The notes beneath the pieces are model-generated. The model made no database searches. It saw nothing but the letters and a program-made list of their open reading frames with translations, and was not told the DNA's origin. Below, in pieces: positions 53,050 to 63,729 of a DNA stretch of 64,000 nucleotides; position 1 is the stretch's first letter, and the number at the start of each line of letters is the position of its first letter. The stretch covers positions 3,480,672 to 3,544,671 of the forward strand of contig NC_065405.1 in assembly GCF_024362695.1 (NCBI RefSeq), in the 5' to 3' direction. The translations under genes and the position numbers were made by a program. The DNA is from Pectinophora gossypiella. Lineage: Eukaryota > Arthropoda > Insecta > Lepidoptera > Gelechiidae.

Positions 53050-56000
53050 GTGAGTTTTCTATGTTCTCTTTCACGGTTTTGAAGGTTAGAAAAGGTTAGA
53101 AGAGGCGCGAAAATGTGAATAAGTTTGGCATAAGTATATAAGTAAGTACCTAGGTACTCTCTTGTTTCTTCCACATTCATCAATCGTTCAGAACAGATAA
53201 AAATAATTTTGTCATACCTGGACTTATGTGAAGTTGGCTATCTAACAACCAGATTCTTTATTCTATTTTTGTATAAAATAAAGCAGAATTTAAGTTAATA
53301 ATAAGTTTAAAACGAAATTCTACCGTTCTTGAACTTAGTCTCATGAATTGTAAATCAAATTGTAAAAGTCAAAGTAGCAGTTTAAAAGATAAGCAAAGTG
53401 AATTAAGATTATTTAACAGAAGTGATTATTGATTTTTATGGCTTTGAAACAAGAACTATTCATTCTTAAGCGGGTATATTTTGCATTAATGTCGATTGAT
53501 GATGACGATGACGAACCTCAGTGATATGTATTTAGGTAGGTACTTACTGTAACTACAACTGTAACCACAGATCATATAATACTAACGTACTATAACTATC
53601 AACTATGCATGTATGTATAACTATCAACAAGAGAGGTTCCGGTCCGGTTACGACACTAAATTCAAATTCAAAAATATTTTTATTCAGTAGGTAACAAACG
53701 TCTCATCTTTAAAAATTTTCGTCTCGTCTCTTTACTTTAAAAAGTAAGGAGGTATCATATGCAAACACTTCAGAACCCCATTACCGACCCAGCCGGGGTG
53801 TTCGATGATATCCCTCATTCAGAGCTTACCGCTATCGATTCACTAAAGTCGATTATATCTTTCAAATAATATATAATTCTCTCAGACGACGCCTTGAACC
53901 GAGGTTCGCGCCCTACTGGGCACCCTCAGGCCTGTTGTCTCAAATTTTGTACCGGGTGAGGGCCCTCAGCGCACCCCATTTGTCCGGCCAAGTTGTCAAT
54001 GCCATTTACGGCAAATCTATACTAAGTCACGCCAAGAAAACGAACCATTTCAAGTTTCTCAACCAACCCGGAATGAAGCACCCTGCTGTATTATGCTTTG
54101 TACCTCTCCAATTTATAAGAGGAGATTGTCCAGTAGTGGGATAAATACTAAGCTATTTAAATGTTTATTTATATTAATACGCGTCTTTAACGAAAATTTT
54201 TGCAGGAGGTACGTACAGACACTTCAAAATTCGGATGTCCACATAAATTAACTACTTACAAAATTTTCTTAAAATTGTAAAACTGACAACATTTCGTCGA
54301 GGCTGTAGGGCCTATTGCACAACTTGTGCCCTTCCACGAACAACTTTAATAGGACTGGTTTTTTATAACGCCGCAGCAACAAGAAAGATTCCTCTCGGCT
54401 ATCTGCCACAATGTAAGAGTAGGCGCGGAAAATAACTGATTTTCCAACCAACATATTCACAACTACACTGACCTGCACAACTAAGTACTTACTACACTTG
54501 CAATTTCAACATAACAACACACATTGGGGTAGTCAGAGATACATCCATCGCAAGATGAAATAAGTACCCACCGAGTTTTCTGTTAGACTAACGTGATAGG
54601 TGACGAGCTGTGTCAATGAAAGCTGCACTTCAACTTTTTACAATGTTTTCTTAAATAAGTATACAAGTTAAAGAATTAAAATAAAGAACGCTTTATAGAT
54701 AATTTTATCAGCTTTCTTGTTCAACTATTAAAGTATTAAGTACCATTTCGAGTTCTTTTCGAAAGATTTTCTTGTGTGCTTAAAAAGTTAACAATTTTAA
54801 AAGTATAGTAGCTAAGTACTTACTTTTCAAGGGCAGTTTTCTTACACACGCTATGAGGTTCGCGTAATTCGTGAGCTTCATATATGACAGTAGGTTGAGT
54901 TAGGTTAGGTTAGACACGATGACGGATGCATGGAATAGTGTGCCAACTTCCCCGCACCACACCTGCCAACCGGCGACCGGAATGGAACACCGAAGAGTTT
55001 CAGTGAGTTTTAAAGAGTCTCACATAACCCAGTCGCCTTCCCCGGGCGGCTGAGTATCTATGATGGATTTCTCTCTCCTCGGAAAAAAAGGTTAGGTTAG
55101 ACAAGTCAAGTTAACACTAAGTCCGTCTAGGAGTCTTTATGCCAATTTTCATCTAAATCGGTTCAGCTGTTTAAACGTAAGAAGGTAACAGACAGTCAAA
55201 GAGTTAGTAGGCACTTATGTATTAAACTGCGTGAGAAAATTAGTAGGTAAGTATATCTGTTAAATATCGCTTTCGCTTCTGCGTCCGCGCATTCAATACA
55301 AATGATGCCCATTAGTTGTAATTTATTAATTTTAAACCAATGTTTAGTTCTCTAATGAAGTGTGATTCTGATCATAATATTTGTCTTAGAGGTCGCCGGC
55401 GGCATTTTTTTAATAATACTTATCAAGGTTTCTACTTGTTACTCACTACCGGATATAAATAGACTTTTACTCTAACATCGGTTGAAAGTACCCTATCCAT
55501 CTCTGTATTTGATCTGTGTGCAAATTCCCATCTCAATCAGCCCAGCGGTTTAGGCTTGAAGAGGCAACAGTAACAAATAAACCTAGTTATTTTCGAAAAT
55601 TTCAAAAAATGTTCAAAACATTTGAACAATTATACATTCGTGTCGGTTCGGGCATCTAGTAACTGAATTTTAATTTAATTTGAAAGGATAAAAACTAGCA
55701 CCATCTCTTTCTTGAACGTATTGTTAGTGAAGGACAGCACTAATTTTAAAGCTATCAAACTAAAATTAGGTTAACTTTACTTTGTGTTAGCTCGAATAGG
55801 CACTGTTTCCCTTATCAAACTAAACATTTTTTCCAGTAAGCGGCATGGCGCAATCAGGGAACCTGGTGGCGCTAATGGGTTCCAGTGGTGCTGGCAAGAC
55901 GACACTCTTGGCAGCCATCAGCAGGCGCGACAAGAGTGCAATGACCGGGTACATCATGCTGAACGGCAGACTGGCAGGTGCTGACCTCATTGCCAAGATA

Positions 56001-59000
56001 TCTGGCTTCGTGCCGCAACAGGACTTGGCTATTGAAGACCTCACTGTTTCTGAGCATATGGAGTTTATGGTCAGTAACAGTTTCTCTTAAGCGTCATTAA
56101 TTAGTATGGAAATTTTGATTACCTACTCACGTTTTATTCGGTCCTTTTATTCCGAACGCCACCGCAGATGATCGGGCCGTCAGTTGCATTTTTAAATACT
56201 TGTTAAGTATGTTTTTTTATGATTTTGGTGTGTTTTTTTTTTTCTAATAATGTTTAATCTTGTTAAATGTATTGTAGGTACCTGTCTGTCTGTATCTGTG
56301 GTGTCAGGAAATAATGTTTATTTCTTTCTTTTAAGTACTTTGTATTAAGTATCACAGTTTCTGCACTGCTACGATTTTTTATCCGAAGAACTAATTATTA
56401 TTCAGAACTATAAAAATGCGTTGAAATTTTTAGTTCAAGGTTCAAGGTTTCAAAGAATCTCGTCTGCAACATATATAGCTTGTCTTGATTTAATCAGAGA
56501 TTTATTATAATTCGTGCCTGCGCGTGTACATCTTGTAAATACCTACTACTATTTTCAAGGACAGAATATTTACATCGTCCTGACTCCAGCAATAAGTGTC
56601 TATGATAAAAGACAAGTCAATGATCTGTGATTTATGTCCGTCAAAGTGTTAAGAAAATCTATTTTCTGTCTCCCTCACCCAGGCTCGTCTGATGATGGAC
56701 AAACGCGCCAACAAAGCGGTGCGAACGAGACGCATTCAGCAGCTGCTAGGCGAACTTGGGGTGTTCAACTGCACCAGGACAAAGCTGAAGGCTCTGTCAG
56801 GAGGAGAAAGGAAGAGAGTCTCATTAGCTGTTCAGGTAGGGTTGACATTTTTATAAAGAGTTTTGTGTATAGGTAGTGATGCGGTCTTATGTAAAAGAGG
56901 CTTTTCAAGTAAGTACATATTTCCATCATGTAACTCTTCAGAAGGGAAGAGGCCAGTGGTACAGTCAAAAACCAGCATAAAAATATAATAACTGACGACT
57001 AACGTTATTTGGCAATATTACTTAGACGACTTAGGGCAAATGCTTAGTTAGTGAATATGAAGATCCACTCGCTTCGCAAAAGCCCTGTGTGTCACTTACC
57101 CTAAAGCAACTAAACTCAACAGCATCTTCGACATAACTCATCCCAATCTCATTTTCAGCTACTAAATGACCCACCGATCCTATTCTGCGATGAGCCAACA
57201 ACAGGCCTGGACAGCTGGGCAGCCAGCGCGGTTGTCTCTCGTTTGAGGAAACTGGCAATAGGTGGAAAACTTGTGATCTGCTCTGTACACCAGCCCGCGT
57301 CAGGGGTTTTTGAACTGTTCCATCAAGTGGTTCTGCTTGCTAGCGGCAGAATAGCCTTCCATGGTACCATATCACAAGCTGGGGAGTTCTTTGCTTCGTA
57401 AGTACTAAAAAAGCATTTTATGTACTTAATTTAAAGAAGCTTCTATTGACATATTTAGTCAAACAAGAGAAGAGTAGACCGGGCTCACGCTGCTTGAGTA
57501 TATATTCAACAATAGAGTTTAACATATTAAAGTTTAACTTCAATTCATACCTACATGGCAAAATAACCGTTATTTAGATTTTCTATGCAAGGAGATATGA
57601 AATACTTACCTTTATTTCTCCAATACACAGGCTAGACTACAAATGTCCCGTTGGTTTCAACGCAGCAGAATACTACGTCTCGCTCCTCGGTATACAAATA
57701 GATAAAGAAATGGAAAGCAGAGACAGGATCAGGAAGATATGTGACGAGTATCAACGATCTGATATAGCTGCTGATATTGAGATCAAAGTTGGTGACATCA
57801 GGGATGAAGTAGACTACTTCAATGGCACCTTGGATGAAAAGGTAAGAGAATAAATTTTTAAACCTTGCGCCAGTCAGTCCCCTTGCTTTATAGGACTCTT
57901 CTACTCTACGTGATTTTCAATTTATTACTTCAGTCTTTAAGCAAATATTTTACTTTTAAATCCATCTCAATGGTCATCACTACATTATGTAAGACTAATG
58001 TGTTATCGTCTTCTTTTACAGAATCAGTATTTCGAACGCTACTTAACTCTGTAAGTATTTTTTATATCGACAATTTATCACGTTTTTTACGAATTTTTTT
58101 GTAAATGTATTTTGGTAAGAAATATTTATACATTTTATATTACAGAGTCAAAGTAAATTACTTCGTTCAGTTCTACTGGTTGATGTGGAGGAATATACAA
58201 TCGATAAAACACAATAGCTCAATTTGGATAGCAGAATTTCTCCTTCTTATGGCAAGTTACTATAAATTCAATATTTTCACGTCTTGATGTAATAATCTTA
58301 ACCTTTTAATGACCTGTTTAGTGTGATTGTTCTTTTTCAATAGTTGTTCTATCTGTATATAATGCTTTGTACTTTACTATATGAAAAATACATTTATACT
58401 ATCGGACCTAAAATAGCACCCTGAGCAGCAGTAAAAACTTTAATCATTTTCCTTTTTCTCTCCCCCAGTTTGTCGGCCTTATTATCTCCATCCCTTATTC
58501 GGGGCACTTCGACGAGCTCGACCAAAGAGACATACAGAACGTCCAAGGTCTGCTGTACCTGACCATCACGGAGACAATCTTCCTCTTCATATATGCTGTT
58601 TTCATCACCTTCCCAAGTGAAGTGCCCATACTACTGAGAGAGACAGCTAGCGGACTGTACTCACCGTTGCCGTACTATGTGTCTAAAATGATATTTTGGG
58701 TAAGTGTTAATAACAATTCGATTCCTTCTATAAATTAACGATGATGTTAAATTTTGGGAACAGCGTATTATCCTTGAATGGTAATGATAAAATATGTTCT
58801 TTCTCAATGTTGTCTTTCATCATTAACTTGCGGAAAATCTTCGTTATTTGATGCACTTGCGGTTAGTAAAAGCCCTCATCAAAAAGTAATAATTTTCAAG
58901 GTCTTCATCAAAACAACTAAGTACCTACTACTATCAATTGATTAGCAATATTTTTATATCAGAATGAGTAATTAATGGGTTCACCAATTATATAAAAGTT

Positions 59001-61075
59001 ATCAGTCAATTGGATGAAAAAGTTACGAAATTAATTAGCAATACGATTCAAAACCAAAATTACGTATATATGCCTAATTACTTTATACATTAAGTACACT
59101 ATATGAATCGGCACTAATTATCTCCTTCTTTGTCTTTGTCAATTGTTTCTTTTTATTTTGCATACAATTTTCAATAGATATCTATGTATGCACCTAATGA
59201 ACGTATATTTTAGTATAACCCGAATGCAATATTTCATCTTCGTCATTATATTTTTTCTTAACAATTACAGATACCTCGAGCGGTGATAGAACCGACATTA
59301 TTTGCGTCGTTGGTATTCAACGTCGCTGGTCTTCATGGAGGCTTTATGGGGTGGCTCGGATTCTGCTTCATCTGTGTACTCTGCGCCAACTACGCCAATG
59401 CCTATGGTAGGAATAGCAGTATTTCTATTACTTTATCTTCTTTATAAATACTTTATTTTTCAGTCTTTACTTAATTTTTATATTTCTATGTTATGAAACT
59501 TACCGATGTCTTTAACTAAAACAACCTACATTTCGCAGCATGAATCGTCATTTTAAACTTTAACAGCCTGATTCAAAACAAAATCTAAAGCATGTTCTTC
59601 ATATTTTTTTACGGACGCTAACATTTTCGTTACTATGCCAAGTTATTTTGATATCGGGACATGGTCTAGATTTCAAAATTATACGTATTTCTGGTGCGGT
59701 GACATTTCTTTTAAGAGGTATGCTCTTTATACTAATATATTTTACAATAATACTATTAACTTAAATATGACATCAATGCTTTACTTGCTCAGAAAACTCA
59801 TCTGCAAGACTAGTGTTTTTACTTACATCTACCCTAGAAAAGTAATCATCTAATGCAACCTTTTCAGGTTCATTCCTATCATCCGTATTCGACTCTATGG
59901 AAACAGCTGCTTTGGTAGCCGTACCTTATGAACTAGTTGGAACCATGTTTTCCGGAATCTATCTCAATTTAGCCACTGTCCGTCCTTATGTTTCGTGGAT
60001 ACGCTACATCTCCGGGTTTTACTACGGAGTGGAGTCCATCTCTATTCTCCAATGGGATTTCATAGAGAGCATCACATGTGTTAATATCCCTGGTATGCCG
60101 TGCATCAAGACAGGACCTGATGTTCTGGAGAGATTTGGTTACGTAGAGGCTAATTTTTGGAGGAACTGCACGTGCTTGGGTTTGATGTACTGTATCTTTC
60201 ACTTTGTGGCGTACATTATGGTTGTCAGAAGAAGTAGAGGAACACCAGTTTATTGAAAAGGAAAAAGACGATAGAAAGAGCACAAATGTATAATTAACGC
60301 AGCATACTGAAGCAGAATCATTTATATAGTGAGAATGTAAAACATAACATCTTGAAAAATACATTACACAATCTGTTATTTAAGATTTTAAGTTTACACC
60401 AAATTGCATACTGTTTTGTACAATTTAATAAAAAAAATTATTAAAGCATATTTTTTTATTACCTTGCTCTATTTTTCTGTTAAAGACTGCATCGGTAAGT
60501 TTCGTAAAAAATATAACAAAATTTATGTTCTCATGATTATAGAGGAAATATCGAAATTTTCTAGCATATTTAAAAGTACATAGATTCTTAATTTCTTAAT
60601 ACTTACATTCCTTCTTATGCTTCACAAAATTTTCGCAGTTCCTTGAATTACTTGAGATGATTAACAGTTTTTCTTAACATTTTCAGGTTCAGTTCTTTCA
60701 GCAGTTTTTGACAAGATGGAAACAGCAGCCTTAATATCCGTCCCATTCGACCTTCTCGGTATCATGTTCTCTGGAATCTATCTCAACTTAGCGAGTGCCA
60801 AACCGTACATATCCTGGATTAAGTACATCTCAGGGTTCTATTACGGGACTGAAAACATTTCCATTCTGCAATGGGACTTCGTAGAAACCATAAATTGTGT
60901 AAATATACCAGGGATACCGTGTATTAGAACAGGACCAGAAGTTTTAGCAAGGTTTGGTTACGCAGAAGTTAATTTCTGGAGGAATTGTGTGTGTTTGGTG
61001 GCTATGTATTTTATTGGTCATATCATAGCGTATGTGAGTGTTGTCAGAAGGAGTAGGGGGACACCTGTGTATTAA
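52842..61075 (+). CDS. ABCG half-transporter, White/Scarlet-like, with two alternative terminal exons
   Basis: This is an ATP-driven membrane exporter with nucleotide-binding domain first and membrane domain second, working as a dimer. Nine common exons (52842-53049, 55837-56069, 56683-56835, 57159-57397, 57631-57841, 58022-58050, 58146-58251, 58469-58699, 59271-59406) join to either 59868-60256 or 60687-61075, each giving 644 aa. Walker A GSSGAGKTT is at 84-92, the Q-loop at VPQQD, the signature LSGGERKR at 185-192, Walker B ILFCDEPTTGLD at 205-216 and the H-loop histidine at 242. Six membrane segments follow from about 384. The exon containing ATG begins at 52820 after acceptor TGTTTCAG, so a 5' untranslated exon must exist. 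A two-codon upstream ORF (52826-52834) precedes the start. White-like proteins move pigment precursors such as tryptophan or guanine derivatives, but this protein's substrate is unknown. Confidence 0.93.
53820..54045 (-). repeat. Dispersed repeat family D, long reversed copy
   Basis: Its reverse complement carries GATTTGCCGTAAATGGCATT, AACCTCGGTTCAAGGCGTCG and a GATAGCGGTAAGCTC end, in the same order as 50448-50640. Confidence 0.75.
54515..54615 (+). repeat. Dispersed repeat family G, copy 4
   Basis: GGGGTAGTCAGAGATACATC, CATCGCAAGATGAAATAAGT and ACCGAGTTTTCTGTTAGACT. Confidence 0.6.
54885..55105 (+). repeat. Segment flanked by TTAGG-like direct repeats
   Basis: GGTTAGGTTAGACA occurs at both borders (54901-54914 and 55090-55103). 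The inside has TAAAGAGTCTCACATAACCC and CCTTCCCCGGGCGGCTGAGT, and ends in a run of A. TTAGG is the insect telomere unit, but two or three units are too few to prove telomeric origin. Confidence 0.4.
55837..56069 (+). CDS. ABCG exon with Walker A and Q-loop
   Basis: The acceptor is TTTTTTCCAG. It encodes VSGMAQSGNLVALMGSSGAG, KTTLLAAISRR and on to GFVPQQDLAIEDLTVSEH. It ends TTTATG|GTCAGT, phase 0. Confidence 0.95.
56683..56835 (+). CDS. ABCG exon with signature motif
   Basis: It encodes 51 residues, ARLMMDKRANKAVRTRRIQQ to KALSGGERKRVSLAVQ, between CTCACCCAG and CAG|GTAGGG. Confidence 0.95.
57159..57397 (+). CDS. ABCG exon with Walker B and H-loop
   Basis: It encodes LLNDPPILFCDEPTTGLDSW through SVHQPASGVFELFHQVVLLA to GEFFA plus two bases, between CATTTTCAG and TTC|GTAAGT. 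Confidence 0.95.
57631..57841 (+). CDS. ABCG linker exon
   Basis: It encodes LDYKCPVGFNAAEYYVSLLG, the CP..FN.A..Y motif typical of ABCG proteins after the ATPase domain. A charged linker follows, ending GTLDEK before GTAAGA. Confidence 0.93.
58022..58050 (+). CDS. ABCG 29-nt micro-exon
   Basis: It encodes NQYFERYLT plus two bases between TTTTACAG and CT|GTAAGT. Skipping it would shift the frame, so it is needed in the 644-aa product. Confidence 0.8.
58146..58251 (+). CDS. ABCG exon at start of membrane domain, GC donor
   Basis: It encodes VKVNYFVQFYWLMWRNIQSI and on to SSIWIAEFLLLM, the first half of membrane segment 1. The only frame-keeping donor is ATG|GCAAGT, so the following intron is GC-AG. 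Neighbouring GT sites break the frame. Confidence 0.85.
58469..58699 (+). CDS. ABCG exon, membrane segments 1-2
   Basis: It encodes FVGLIISIPYSGHFDELDQR, the LYLTITETIFLFIYAVFITF segment and the E-P-LLRE-GLYSP motif region, ending FW|GTAAGT. Confidence 0.93.
59271..59406 (+). CDS. ABCG exon, membrane segments 3-4
   Basis: It encodes IPRAVIEPTLFASLVFNVAG and GFCFICVLCANYANAYG and ends in phase 1 at TATG|GTAGGA. Both alternative terminal exons begin with the two bases GT, which complete the same glycine codon. Confidence 0.93.
59868..60256 (+). CDS. ABCG alternative terminal exon 1
   Basis: After CAACCTTTTCAG it encodes SFLSSVFDSMETAALVAVPY onward to VVRRSRGTPVY and TGA, covering membrane segment 5, the large external loop with cysteines (CVNIPGMPCIKTGP) and segment 6. 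An AATAAA at 60427-60432 gives it its own 3' end. About three quarters of its residues equal those of terminal exon 2. Confidence 0.92.
60427..60432 (+). terminator. Polyadenylation signal AATAAA for the first ABCG terminal exon
   Basis: AATAAA lies 171 bases after the stop of terminal exon 1 and before the acceptor of terminal exon 2. This arrangement allows the choice of last exon by alternative polyadenylation. Confidence 0.6.
60687..61075 (+). CDS. ABCG alternative terminal exon 2
   Basis: After TTAACATTTTCAG it encodes SVLSAVFDKMETAALISVPF to VVRRSRGTPVY and TAA. It has the same length (389 bases), phase and stop position as terminal exon 1. Most differences are conservative, clustering in segment 6 (CLVAMYFIGHIIAYVSVV against CLGLMYCIFHFVAYIMVV). 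Cysteines and GFYYG, SILQWDF and NFWRN are kept, so both versions look functional. Confidence 0.92.
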
Positions 61076-61490
61076 GTATTTTTATTTGTGGCAATATTTA
61101 ATATCGTTTTAAAAGTACGTTTTCATTTGATTGTAGATTTTTCTCTGATGTAAAGAACGAGGCTAGGGACTCTCCCTTAACTCTGTTTGATAATGGGATG
61201 AAATATTTTTTTCACTTTCCATATTTCTATTATAATTAAGCATATCGACTGAATTAGAATATACTTACGGATATTGCGTTTAAGAAAACAGTGTTTTTTA
61301 TACTATACATGTTTTACTTTTAAAGCAAATTCGATATTGATTAGTAAGAAGTCTATACCTAATAGATAGATAATTAATATTTTACGTGTATTGTTGTTTT
61401 CATATAGGTTGTTTACTATTGATATTTTAAAATATAAGAATAAAGATGAAAATACAATATTTTTCCATAATTTAATAAAGTTTTCTTATT

Positions 61491-61669
61491 CTAATAAGCA
61501 TACCCCTTCTTTTCTTCTCGCTTTAAACCGTAATAACCCAAGGCAGACCAAATTATAGTAACACAAAGTAGACCCAAAGTATCTTGTAGAATGAAGTCCT
61601 TTGCGTACCCATTTTCAACTAATACTGAGATACCGTCGTTGACACACATCGTTGTGTTATATGGACAAT
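61491..61669 (-). CDS. Second ABCG gene, terminal exon
   Basis: The acceptor TTATCATTCCAG ends at 61670. The exon encodes CPYNTTMCVNDGISVLVENG, the last membrane segment and the C-terminus, with TAG at 61493-61491. Two bases complete the codon split with the previous exon. Confidence 0.82.
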
Positions 61670-63729
61670 CTGGAATGATAAACAAAATATTATTAAAGAT
61701 GGCATCAGAATCTGAGAAAAGTGAAGAAATGGCATGACATAATACGAAACCCTTCCATTTTGTTACTAAATTAAAAAGTTAGAGCAACATACATACAGAC
61801 AATAACTTACACGACCCTTACAACGCTTGTTAAAATAACATACCATTAAGAATCATGACTACTTATATTCCTAATCGAGTAAGTCAGGGGTACATCGACA
61901 CCTAACACCCCGGACACTTCATACAAACAACCTCGTTTTACACAGACATTACACATTGACATTATCAACACGCGCAACTGTGCGTGTGACTTCTGAGGGC
62001 TGTCAATTCAATACCTAATAGCCTTTACGATTCAAGTCTATATTATATTCGAGGGGGGTGAGGTAAACCTAGCTCAGACGCTGGTGGGGGGAGGAGAGTT
62101 GCCGTTCCATACGTAGTATTATTCCGATCGCAACTCGCAAAATGACCTAAGTACTCCCTCTTCACCGAACTTTCTGTTAGACCAACGTTAGGTGGTAAGC
62201 TGTATTTCCGTCTATAAAGGTTAAATAGTAAAACATTTCATGATTAGGTAATTTAGGTTTAGGGTAAACATTAATCAACGATAAATTAAAATAAATAGCC
62301 AAAAGACAGAGAATCCATTCATAAAAACCTAGCATTTTACACAAAAATATATAAAAGCCGAGATGGAAATTGATTGTTAAAAAGTAATATCGTTGGTACG
62401 ATCATAATTTAAATTTTAATAGACGGCGCTAACAACCCGTTACTCTCACTATGTAATAAAATTCTTTTCATCGGCCTTTTTATACAAAAATCTGGTTTGT
62501 ACCGGAGCTATTAGCTATCAAGATGCCTTTTAAAGACAATGTCTCTAAAAATGCCTATAATTTATATCCCGAGATAAACCATGTTACTGAATTCACAGGT
62601 GGATAAGAGCCGAGCTTGAGATTTCAAAATTTGAGCTTTCGTAATTTGTGATAGAAAGTTTAAATTGCTTTGAAAATACCTGACTGCCTTCACGTAGATA
62701 CTTAGTTGTTTACTCACAATAATTGATGTTAGTAAGTTAATAAATAATTACCTGAATATTTTAAAACTATTGAACCATTTCTTTTTAACGTGAGTGAATT
62801 AATAAATAAGTAAAGTAAATGTTCAAGACTCTAGTATTTTAATAATACTATATTTATTTAAGTACCTACTTCAATCAAGTTGCCACTCTACTTATTTTTA
62901 TTCTTTATGCCTTTAAAATCGTGAAGTGTAAATTCATTTACCGTCCCAAATTGGGCCATAAAAATAATAGAGCCCATAAAAAAATAACCGGTTACTATAC
63001 GGAAAATAAAACACGTTTTTGGAATAGAAAATGGGTTAATCTCGATGTTTGTAGAAAGAACATAAACATTCGAAGAGCTTTGCCTGGGTAGATTTTCTTT
63101 TCTTACGTAAGCAGTTACTTTGTTTCTTTTTTCGTTTTTTTAATGTATTGTCGGTTTGCGACAGATTAACTACTTAGGCGGACAAATGGTGAGCGCTTAG
63201 GGCTCTCATATAAAGGTGATAAGCTGGTCAGCGTAATAGGTTGTCAAACCCATTTCAGGTCTCCAAATGCTCCAATACTCGCAGTGGTTGCAAAATAGTC
63301 GCTGACTGATGGCCTGACGTTCTGATCGTGGTAGGTATCTTAAATAGCAATAATGTTAATTTACTTACCCTAAGGATACTCGAACAATATAAACCGACTC
63401 AATTCGCAAGCGCAATGTGCGAAGGTGTTAGTAAGATAATTGTTTTTTACCTACTTTAGCATTTAATAACGTCTCGACCCGGAAATAGTTCACAATAAGT
63501 CTCTTAAGTCTATAAGACTCACCAATGTGGTCGATCTGCCTCCAATAAATGTTGCTCAAAGCATCCATGACATAGTAGAAGTGGGAGATGTATTTGACAG
63601 GGTGCAACCAGATGGGCAGGGAAGATATCCTCAGGAAGGCTCCGGACATGAGGAAGAGAGGGAGGTCAGCGCAGGGCATGACGTCACCCATGACGCCGGT
63701 TGATGTGAAGAGGGCTGCCATGCCGAGGC
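61491..63729 (-). CDS. Second ABCG-like transporter, last two coding exons (partial gene)
   Basis: The exons 63729-63523 and 61669-61491 join in phase 1, giving about 128 residues of an ABCG membrane domain: a segment-5 region (LPLFLMSGAFLRISSLPIWL), the conserved HPVKYISHFYYVMDALSNIY stretch, a short loop with cysteines (CPYNTTMC) and segment 6 (LGLLCVTIIWSALGYYGL), ending REEKKGYAY and TAG. The ATPase half and earlier segments must lie beyond the right edge. Its sequence is clearly different from the neighbouring ABCG gene, so it is not a recent tandem copy. The two genes converge with 415 bases between their stops. Substrate unknown. Confidence 0.8.
61855..62215 (+). repeat. Family G repeat interrupted by family F
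   Basis: CCTAATCGAGTAAGTCAGGG GTACATC (family G) stops near 61900. Family F runs from about 61909 to 62128. Family G resumes with CGCAAAATGACCTAAGTACT and TTTCTGTTAGACCAACGTTA. Confidence 0.55.
61909..62128 (+). repeat. Dispersed repeat family F, copy 4
   Basis: CTTCATACAAACAACCTCGT, CGAGGGGGGTGAGGTAAACC and CTAGCTCAGACGCTGGTGGG match copies 2 and 3. A short extra piece (CTGTCAATTCAATACCTAAT) lies at about 62005-62025. Confidence 0.7.
63140..63215 (+). repeat. Dispersed repeat family D, diverged copy
   Basis: It resembles other D copies over GGCGGACAAATGGTGAGCGC and AGGGCTCTCATA but has lost the CCGCAGATGG part. Confidence 0.5.
63523..63729 (-). CDS. Second ABCG gene, penultimate coding exon
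   Basis: The acceptor TTAATCCTAG ends at 63730 and the donor CATTG|GTGAGT starts at 63522. The exon carries LGMAALFTSTGVMGDVMPCA, a membrane segment, and YISHFYYVMDALSNIYWRQI. The last base completes D with the next exon. Confidence 0.82.

Larger units (their letters stand above)
53050..55836 (+). other. ABCG intron after start exon, repeat-bearing
   Basis: The 2787-bp intron contains a reversed family D repeat (53820-54045), a LINE-tail phrase (TTGTCCAGTAGTGGGATAAA at 54125), a family G copy (54515-54615) and a segment bordered by TTAGG-like runs (54885-55105). No coding exon was found in it. Confidence 0.6.
61670..63522 (-). other. Intron of second ABCG gene, repeat-bearing
   Basis: This 1853-bp intron contains a family G repeat split by a family F repeat (61855-62215), a diverged family D piece (63140-63215) and otherwise AT-rich sequence without exons. 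Confidence 0.6.

Noticed and set aside
60716..61075. Second ABCG terminal exon as the remnant of a separate duplicated gene
   Set aside because: No other ABCG exons lie between the two terminal exons, and the phase and acceptor match the shared upstream exon, so an alternative last exon explains it better.
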